Source: TMED14 sp041158165
Lineage (GTDB): Bacteria; Bacteroidota; Bacteroidia; Flavobacteriales; Schleiferiaceae
Assembly (NCBI GenBank): GCA_041158165.1
Contig: JBEBBW010000064.1
Location: 1 to 5,052 of the forward strand
Direction of reading: 5' to 3'
DNA: 5,052 nt
The notes under the pieces were generated by a model, which was not told where the DNA came from, did no database searches, and worked only from the letters and a program-made list of their open reading frames with translations. How positions within the stretch are numbered: the first letter of the stretch is position 1; each line of letters starts with the position of its first letter. This document shows positions 1 to 4,102 of this stretch, piece by piece. A program made the position numbers and the translations under genes.

Positions 1-308
1 GGGTCAACGAGGCCGACCTCATGGTGCACGGGGCGGTCAGCGAGCCCGTAGTGCGCGCGATGGCGCGCGGGGTGCGCAAGCGCTTGGGCGCGGACTGGGG
101 CCTGGCGAGCAGCGGAGTGGCCGGTCCCGATGGAGGTTCTGCCGAAAAACCGGTCGGCACGGTGTGGCTTGCTGTAAGCGGTCCCGGGGTTGAATGGGCT
201 GCCCGTTTTCAGATGGGAGACCACCGTGAACGCACGGTGCGCAAATCCGTTTTGGAAATTCTTAATCGGTTGCGCGGATTTTTGCCCGAGGAACCTGCGA
301 AACATTAA
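1..308 (+). CDS. cinA: CinA C-terminal / PncC-type nicotinamide-nucleotide amidase, 3' end (partial)
   Basis: This is the C-terminal part of a CinA-family protein; the gene starts before the window and the reading frame is already open at base 3 (V-N-E-A-D-L before the first visible Met). The domain hydrolyses nicotinamide mononucleotide to nicotinate mononucleotide and ammonia in cytoplasmic pyridine-nucleotide recycling. Recognition rests on the family motifs GAVSEPVV, LASSGVAGPDGG and EKPVGTVWLAVSG, followed by the usual C-terminal helix with RERTVRKSVLEILNRL. About 102 residues are visible, ending at TAA 306-308. Whether the full protein also has the N-terminal COG1058/MoCF-like domain, as in CinA, or is a stand-alone PncC cannot be seen; the symbol cinA is chosen because the two-domain form is usual in Bacteroidota. 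The next gene begins 61 nt downstream behind its own promoter-like element. Confidence 0.9.
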   Translation, partial: VNEADLMVHGAVSEPVVRAMARGVRKRLGADWGLASSGVAGPDGGSAEKPVGTVWLAVSGPGVEWAARFQMGDHRERTVRKSVLEILNRLRGFLPEEPAKH

Positions 309-319
309 TAAATTCGCTG

Positions 320-327
320 TACATTTG
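320..327 (+). promoter_or_regulatory. Bacteroidota-type -7 promoter element upstream of rpmB
   Basis: TACATTTG at 320-327 matches the Bacteroidota primary sigma factor -7 consensus TAnnTTTG at every fixed position. It lies in the short gap between the cinA stop and rpmB, where a promoter for the ribosomal-protein cluster is expected. Transcription would begin near 332-335, giving an rpmB leader of roughly 35-38 nt. The -33 element is poor: no TTG lies at the usual distance, only CTG at 295-297, 22 nt upstream. The call therefore rests on the -7 element and its position. Confidence 0.5.
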
Positions 328-332
328 CACTC

Positions 333-346
333 CCGTTGCGAAACGG
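333..346 (+). promoter_or_regulatory. Small stem-loop with GNRA-type loop in the rpmB leader
   Basis: CCGTT (333-337) and AACGG (342-346) form a perfect 5-bp stem around the tetraloop GCGA (338-341), which fits the GNRA pattern. If transcription starts just after the TACATTTG element, this hairpin would lie at or within a few bases of the mRNA 5' end. That suits a 5' stabilising structure or a binding site for leader control of the ribosomal-protein cluster. No T-tract follows, so it is not a terminator. A stem this short can arise by chance, so the functional reading is weak. Confidence 0.25.
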
Positions 347-369
347 ATAAAGATTAACACCGCGCGATT

Positions 370-609
370 ATGTCACGAGTTTGCGAGATTACCGGTAAGA
401 AGGCCATGGTTGGAAACCATGTGTCGTTCTCAAACAAGAAAAACAAGCGCACGTTTGACGTGAACTTGATGCGTAAAAAGTTTTACGTTGCTGCTGAAGA
501 TAAGTGGGTTACCCTGCGCATCTCTGCCGCCGCTCTGAAGACGATTAACAAGAAGGGCATCGAAGCTGTATTGGCTGAAGCCCGTGCCAGCGGAAACGTT
601 GCACTTTAA
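370..609 (+). CDS. rpmB: Large-subunit ribosomal protein bL28
   Basis: Structural protein of the 50S subunit, 79 residues, lysine- and arginine-rich. The N-terminus MSRVCEITGKKAMVGNHVS is the typical L28 opening, followed by KRTFDVNLMRKKFYV and the C-terminal RISAAALKTINKKGIEAVLAEAR segment. The length matches Bacteroidota bL28. Only one cysteine (C5) is present, so this is the zinc-free form without paired CxxC motifs. The ATG at 370 gives the complete conserved N-terminus, and no Shine-Dalgarno sequence is visible upstream (A-rich, then GCGCGATT), as is common in this phylum. It is the first gene of the rpmB-rpmG-DUF4295 cluster, 13 nt before rpmG, and probably transcribed from the TACATTTG element. 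Confidence 0.97.
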   Translation: MSRVCEITGKKAMVGNHVSFSNKKNKRTFDVNLMRKKFYVAAEDKWVTLRISAAALKTINKKGIEAVLAEARASGNVAL

Positions 610-622
610 TTTTTAAGGAATC

Positions 623-805
623 ATGGCAAAAAAAGGCAATCGCGTTCAAGTGATCCTCGAGTGCACTGAGCACAAAGAGAGCGGCATGGCCGGTACTTCG
701 CGCTACATCACGACCAAGAATAAGAAGAACACGCCCGACCGCATGGAGATTAAGAAGTTTAATCCGGTGCTCAAGCGTATGACTGTTCACAAAGAAATCA
801 AGTAA
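623..805 (+). CDS. rpmG: Large-subunit ribosomal protein bL33
   Basis: Structural protein of the 50S subunit near the E site, 60 residues. Diagnostic features are the start MAKKGNRVQVILECTEHK, the central SRYITTKNKKNTPDRMEIKK and the end FNPVLKRMTVHKEIK, all close to the Bacteroidota L33 pattern. Only one cysteine is present (C14), so the four-Cys zinc site of the C+ form is absent. AAGGA at 615-619 lies only 3 nt before the ATG, closer than an efficient Shine-Dalgarno site. The MAKK start is strongly conserved in the family, so the start is well supported. It lies between rpmB and the DUF4295 gene in one transcription unit. Confidence 0.97.
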   Translation: MAKKGNRVQVILECTEHKESGMAGTSRYITTKNKKNTPDRMEIKKFNPVLKRMTVHKEIK

Positions 806-810
806 GGACC

Positions 811-960
811 ATGGCAAAGAAAGTAGTTGCAACCCTGAAAAAGGCCGGTGGCGTTACCTACGCTAAGGCGATCAAAATGGTGAAGACCGATAAAGGCGGT
901 TACGCCTTCGAAGAAAAAGTGATGGTGAAAGACGACGTAGCCAACTTCTTCAAGGCCTAA
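811..960 (+). CDS. DUF4295 small basic protein, probable Bacteroidota-specific ribosomal protein
   Basis: A 49-residue ORF: MAKKVVATLKKAGGVTYAKA at the start, a central IKMVKTDKGGYAFEEKVMV and the end KDDVANFFKA. I recognise the pattern and gene order (directly after rpmG, before ftsY) as the DUF4295 family of Bacteroidota. From memory, a small Bacteroidota-specific large-subunit protein was named bL38 from a Flavobacterium johnsoniae ribosome structure, and I believe it is this family; I cannot verify that here. The high lysine content, small size and position fit a ribosomal protein. The start ATG lies 5 nt after the rpmG stop, with AAGGA at 804-808 very close to it. An intrinsic terminator begins 24 nt after the stop, making this the last gene of the cluster. 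Confidence 0.9.
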   Translation: MAKKVVATLKKAGGVTYAKAIKMVKTDKGGYAFEEKVMVKDDVANFFKA

Positions 961-984
961 GTCGCGCACCAAACTAGCTAAATG

Positions 985-1008
985 AACCGCTCCCCGAGCG
1001 GTTTTTTT
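985..1008 (+). terminator. Rho-independent terminator of the rpmB-rpmG-DUF4295 cluster
   Basis: AACCGCTC (985-992) pairs perfectly with GAGCGGTT (996-1003), an 8-bp GC-rich stem with a 3-nt CCC loop. A run of seven T follows at 1002-1008, its first two bases being the end of the stem. It lies 24 nt after the DUF4295 stop and only 18 nt before the ftsY start, so it either separates the two units or acts as a partial terminator that sets read-through into ftsY. Confidence 0.92.
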
Positions 1009-1026
1009 ATACCTTAATCCTTCGAA

Positions 1027-1929
1027 ATGGCATTATTTGGACTCGGCAAAACAAAGGAGGTTCTCTTCGGCGGACTTAGCAAGCTCTTTGGCGGCAAGGC
1101 AACGGTAGACGCGTCGACCCTGGACGAGCTTGAAGAGGCCTTGATTACCGCTGACGTTGGCGTGGAGACCGCCGTGCGCTTGGTTGAAGCCGTGGAGGAG
1201 CGCGTAGCGCGCGACAAATTCGTTTCAGAAGAAGAGCTTAAGGCGTTGATTCGCAGCGAGCTGGCTGAACAATTCACGGCCTGGGCCGAGGTTAAGCCCA
1301 TTGCGGTTCCGGCCGGTCAACCGCGCGTCATCCTTGTGGTGGGCGTCAACGGCGTGGGCAAAACCACTTCGGTGGGCAAGCTGTCGAAGAAATTCCGCCT
1401 CGACGGCCATGCGGTGGTGCTCGGAGCCGCCGACACGTTCCGAGCGGCCGCGGTGGACCAGCTGCGCATTTGGGCAGAGCGCTCCGGCGCCACCTTCATT
1501 GAAAAAGGGATGAACACCGACCCGGCCGCGGTAGCCTATGCCGCAGCCGAAGCCGGAGCCCGAAATGCCGGCGGGGTAGTGCTGGTCGACACAGCGGGCC
1601 GCCTTCACAACAAAGTCAACCTCATGAATGAGCTCGGCAAAATCCGCCGGGTTATGGAGAAAATTGTGCCGGGTGCGCCCCACGAAACCTGGTTGGTGCT
1701 CGATGCCTCTACGGGGCAAAATGCCGTGAATCAAGCGGTTGAATTCTCTAAGGTCACGCCACTCACGGGGCTTATTTTGACCAAGATGGACGGTACCGCC
1801 CGGGGTGGAATCGTTTTGGCCATTGCAGAGAAGCTCCGAATTCCAGTTCGCTACGTCGGGGTGGGCGAGGGCGTTGACGACCTTCAAGAATTCGACGCCA
1901 ACGAATTTTTAAACGCGCTACTCAGCTAA
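1027..1929 (+). CDS. ftsY: Signal recognition particle receptor FtsY (SRP GTPase)
   Basis: Membrane-associated GTPase that receives SRP-ribosome-nascent-chain complexes and passes them to the Sec translocon. The 300 residues comprise an amphipathic N-terminal helix (about 1-24, with KTKEVLFGGLSKLFGG), the helical N domain (about 25-95, including ADVGVETA) and the G domain. GTPase motifs: G1 GVNGVGKTT 106-114, G2 DTFRAAA 136-142, G3 DTAGR 188-192, G4 TKMD 252-255, and the closing GVGEGVDDLQEFD 278-290. The acidic A domain of E. coli FtsY (about 500 residues) is absent, as is normal in this phylum. The ATG at 1027 is the only plausible start because the next in-frame Met is residue 200. No Shine-Dalgarno sequence is seen. 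A strong terminator ends 18 nt upstream. The amn start lies 5 nt after the stop, implying cotranscription. SRP54/Ffh is excluded by the missing M domain. Confidence 0.97.
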   Translation: MALFGLGKTKEVLFGGLSKLFGGKATVDASTLDELEEALITADVGVETAVRLVEAVEERVARDKFVSEEELKALIRSELAEQFTAWAEVKPIAVPAGQPRVILVVGVNGVGKTTSVGKLSKKFRLDGHAVVLGAADTFRAAAVDQLRIWAERSGATFIEKGMNTDPAAVAYAAAEAGARNAGGVVLVDTAGRLHNKVNLMNELGKIRRVMEKIVPGAPHETWLVLDASTGQNAVNQAVEFSKVTPLTGLILTKMDGTARGGIVLAIAEKLRIPVRYVGVGEGVDDLQEFDANEFLNALLS

Positions 1930-1934
1930 GCCAG

Positions 1935-2705
1935 ATGAAAACCAAAGAGGAAATTACCGCAAACTGGCTCCCGCGCTACACGGGCGTGAAGGCCGAGGAC
2001 ATGTCGGACTACATTCTTCTGACGAACTTCAACGAATACCTTCATCGCTTTGTGGCGATGACCGGCGGCCACATTGTTGATGCTAACCGCAGCATGCCGT
2101 CGGCTCAGGGCCAGGGCATTACCATGATCAACTTTGGCATGGGCAGCCCCAACGCAGCGACCATTAGCGATTTGCTCAGCATCGTGCAGCCTAAGGCCAT
2201 TTTGTTCTTAGGCAAGTGCGGGGGCCTCAAGCAGCGCACCAAAGTGGGCGACTTCATAGTGCCCATCGGAGCGATTCGCGGAGAGGGTGCCTCGGACTCC
2301 TACTTTCCGCCCGAAGTTCCGTCGCTGCCGGCGTTCATGCTTCAGCGCGCAACCTCCCACATTATTCGCAACCGCAACCACGATTACTGGACCGGAACTG
2401 TCTATACCACCAACCGCCGGGTGTGGGAGCACGACGAAACGTTTAAAGAATACCTGCGCATGACTCGAGCCATGGCTATTGACATGGAAACGGCCACGCT
2501 TTTTTCAGCAGGATTCCACAACCGCCTCCACCTGGGAGCGCTACTGCTCGTTTCGGATCAGCCCATGACCCCCGAGGGCGTGAAGACGAGCGAGAGCGAC
2601 GCCAAAGTGTCAAGCGACTACGTGGGCGCCCACATTAGTATTGGAATTGAAACACTTGAAGAGATTAAGAATCAGGGTCTTTCAGTTCGACACCTAAAGT
2701 TTTAA
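1935..2705 (+). CDS. amn: AMP nucleosidase, short Bacteroidota type
   Basis: Predicted to hydrolyse AMP to adenine and ribose 5-phosphate in the cytoplasm, adjusting adenylate pools and feeding purine salvage. It belongs to the purine nucleoside phosphorylase/nucleosidase superfamily. Visible motifs: INFGMGSPNAAT (65-76, phosphate-binding turn), FLGKCGGL (91-98), YWTGTVYTTNRRVWEHD (151-167), AIDMETATLF (181-190, the Met-Glu nucleoside-binding segment) and LLVSDQP (204-210), whose Asp208 is the likely purine-protonating residue. At 256 residues it lacks the extra N-terminal regulatory region of E. coli Amn (about 484 residues). The sequence closely follows the pattern I know from Bacteroidota proteins annotated as AMP nucleosidase. 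Substrate choice is transferred from the family; another nucleosidase or phosphorylase activity is possible. It is packed between ftsY (5 nt) and rimO (9 nt), with no internal promoter or terminator seen. Confidence 0.88.
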   Translation: MKTKEEITANWLPRYTGVKAEDMSDYILLTNFNEYLHRFVAMTGGHIVDANRSMPSAQGQGITMINFGMGSPNAATISDLLSIVQPKAILFLGKCGGLKQRTKVGDFIVPIGAIRGEGASDSYFPPEVPSLPAFMLQRATSHIIRNRNHDYWTGTVYTTNRRVWEHDETFKEYLRMTRAMAIDMETATLFSAGFHNRLHLGALLLVSDQPMTPEGVKTSESDAKVSSDYVGAHISIGIETLEEIKNQGLSVRHLKF

Positions 2706-2714
2706 ATTAAGTTT

Positions 2715-4025
2715 ATGCGTACGAAGTCCGCGGCGAAAAACCGCATCAACGTCATTACCCTTGGGTGTTCCAAAAACGTCTACGACAGTGAAGTGCTGAT
2801 GGGCCAGCTTAAGGCGGCTGGCAAAGACGTGGTGCACGAAGAGGAGGGACGCATCGTCGTGATCAACACCTGCGGGTTCATTGAAAACGCCAAGGAAGAG
2901 TCCATCAACACCATCCTCGAGGCCGTAGAGGCCAAGGAGGCGGGGCTGCTCGACAAGGTGTTCGTGACGGGCTGCCTCAGCGAGCGCTACAAACCAGACC
3001 TTGAAAAAGAGATTCCGAACGTCGACCAGTACTTCGGCACGCGCGACCTGCCGCTGCTGCTCAAGGCCCTCGGCGCAGACTACAAAAAGGAGCTCGTGGG
3101 CGAGCGCCTAACCACTACGCCCCAGCACTTTGCCTACCTGAAAATCTCCGAAGGCTGCGACCGCCCGTGCTCGTTTTGTGCGATTCCGCTGATGCGGGGC
3201 AAGCACCGCTCGACGCCCATCGAAGACCTCGTTACAGAGGCCCAAAAGCTGGCCGCCAAAGGCGTAGTCGAACTCATTTTGATCGCCCAGGACCTCACGT
3301 ACTATGGGCTGGACCTCTACGGCGAGCGCCGCCTGGCCGAGCTAGTAACCGCGCTGAGTGCGGTGGACGGAATCCAGTGGATTCGCCTGCACTACCTTTT
3401 CCCGACGGGCTTCCCCGAAGACGTGCTTGACGTGATTCGCGAGAATCCGAAGGTCTGCCGCTACATCGATATTCCGCTGCAGCACATCGCCGACAACGTG
3501 CTTAAGAGCATGCGGCGCGGAACCACGCACGCCAAAACCGATAAGCTGTTGGCGGCCATGCGCGAAAAGGTTCCGGGCATCGCGGTGCGCACGACGCTTA
3601 TCGTGGGCTATCCCGGCGAAACCGAGGCGGATTTTGACGAATTACTTGACTGGGTGCGCACGCAGCGCTTCGAGCGCCTCGGCGTGTTCACCTACAGCCA
3701 CGAAGAGAATACCCACGCGTTTGGCCTTGAAGACGACGTTCCCGCTGAAGTGAAGTCCGCGCGCCAGCAGGCGGTGATGGAGGTGCAGCGCGAGATTTCG
3801 CTCGAGCGCAACGAGGCGATGATTGGCCAAACCTTGACCGTCATCATCGACCGCACCGAAGGCGACGCCTACATCGGCCGCACGGAATTCGATTCGCCCG
3901 ACGTCGACAACGAAGTGCGCATCGAGGCGCCAGACGTGCACCTCAAGCGCGGAACCTTTGTGACCGCCCGGATTATCGGCGCGACCGAATACGACCTCGA
4001 GGCCGAACTCGTTACGCGTTTCTAG
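2715..4025 (+). CDS. rimO: Ribosomal protein uS12 methylthiotransferase RimO
   Basis: Radical-SAM enzyme that adds a methylthio group to the beta-carbon of the conserved aspartate of ribosomal protein uS12. The 436 residues hold the three family domains. The N-terminal UPF0004 domain binds a [4Fe-4S] cluster through C18 (LGCSKN), C53 (NTCGF) and C87 (TGCLSE). The radical-SAM domain has CDRPCSFC with C148, C152 and C155, plus IPLQH (253-257) and VGYPGET (297-303). The C-terminal TRAM domain runs from about 370 to the end. LGCSKNVYDSE and the RGKHRSTPIE segment after the radical-SAM cysteines favour RimO over the tRNA enzyme MiaB. The start ATG at 2715 follows an AT-rich stretch (AAATTAAGTTT) without a Shine-Dalgarno sequence. 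The stop is doubled in frame: TAG 4023-4025, then TAA. It is the last gene of the ftsY-amn-rimO run. Confidence 0.96.
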   Translation: MRTKSAAKNRINVITLGCSKNVYDSEVLMGQLKAAGKDVVHEEEGRIVVINTCGFIENAKEESINTILEAVEAKEAGLLDKVFVTGCLSERYKPDLEKEIPNVDQYFGTRDLPLLLKALGADYKKELVGERLTTTPQHFAYLKISEGCDRPCSFCAIPLMRGKHRSTPIEDLVTEAQKLAAKGVVELILIAQDLTYYGLDLYGERRLAELVTALSAVDGIQWIRLHYLFPTGFPEDVLDVIRENPKVCRYIDIPLQHIADNVLKSMRRGTTHAKTDKLLAAMREKVPGIAVRTTLIVGYPGETEADFDELLDWVRTQRFERLGVFTYSHEENTHAFGLEDDVPAEVKSARQQAVMEVQREISLERNEAMIGQTLTVIIDRTEGDAYIGRTEFDSPDVDNEVRIEAPDVHLKRGTFVTARIIGATEYDLEAELVTRF

Positions 4026-4036
4026 TAACCGGTTTT

Positions 4037-4045
4037 TGTGGATAA
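4037..4045 (-). promoter_or_regulatory. DnaA box upstream of dnaE
   Basis: TGTGGATAA on the + strand is the exact reverse complement of TTATCCACA, the strongest consensus DnaA-binding 9-mer. It lies in the 77-bp gap between rimO and dnaE, 13 nt upstream of the proposed -33 element and about 60 nt upstream of the proposed transcription start. That is a typical place for a regulator. I saw no second perfect copy in the window, so this is not an origin-like cluster. Binding and regulation are inferred, not shown. Confidence 0.55.
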
Positions 4046-4053
4046 ATCACCTT

Positions 4054-4071
4054 AGCCGTTTGTACACGGCT
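4054..4071. repeat. Dyad symmetry overlapping the dnaE -33 element
   Basis: AGCCGT (4054-4059) and ACGGCT (4066-4071) form a perfect 6-bp inverted repeat around TTGTAC. The proposed -33 TTTG at 4059-4062 lies inside it. No T-tract follows, so it is not a terminator. It could be an operator half-site pair or simply chance; the overlap with the promoter is what makes it worth recording. Confidence 0.3.
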
Positions 4072-4092
4072 TGGGGCGCTTGGTTACCTTTA
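4059..4092 (+). promoter_or_regulatory. Bacteroidota-type promoter for dnaE
   Basis: TTTG at 4059-4062 and TACCTTTA at 4085-4092, 22 nt apart, resemble the Bacteroidota -33 TTTG and -7 TAnnTTTG elements; only the last base of the -7 element (A for G) differs. The spacing is slightly long. Transcription would start near 4097-4100, only a few bases before the dnaE ATG at 4103, giving a nearly leaderless mRNA. No convincing terminator separates rimO from dnaE, so some read-through is also possible. Confidence 0.5.
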
Positions 4093-4102
4093 GGTTTCGG
4101 CC

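Noticed and set aside
628..634. Run of seven A near the start of rpmG as a possible slippage or frameshift site
   Set aside because: The zero frame gives a full canonical bL33, and the run only encodes the conserved lysines of MAKKG; no alternative frame product is supported.
1225..1887. Long minus-strand open frame (220 codons) opposite ftsY
   Set aside because: It lies entirely inside a well-supported ftsY gene, its translation resembles no family I know, and it is rich in His/Arg/Gly as expected for an antisense shadow of GC-rich coding DNA.
4011..4037. Possible terminator at the end of rimO: GTTAC/GTAAC stem, then CGG and five T
   Set aside because: The stem is only 5 bp, AT-rich, with a 9-nt loop inside the last codons, and the T-run does not follow directly. 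Too weak to call beside the clear terminator at 985-1008.
4037..4102. Possible replication origin upstream of dnaE
   Set aside because: Only one DnaA box is present, with no box cluster and no AT-rich unwinding region, and the neighbours are not the usual dnaA/dnaN or similar origin genes.
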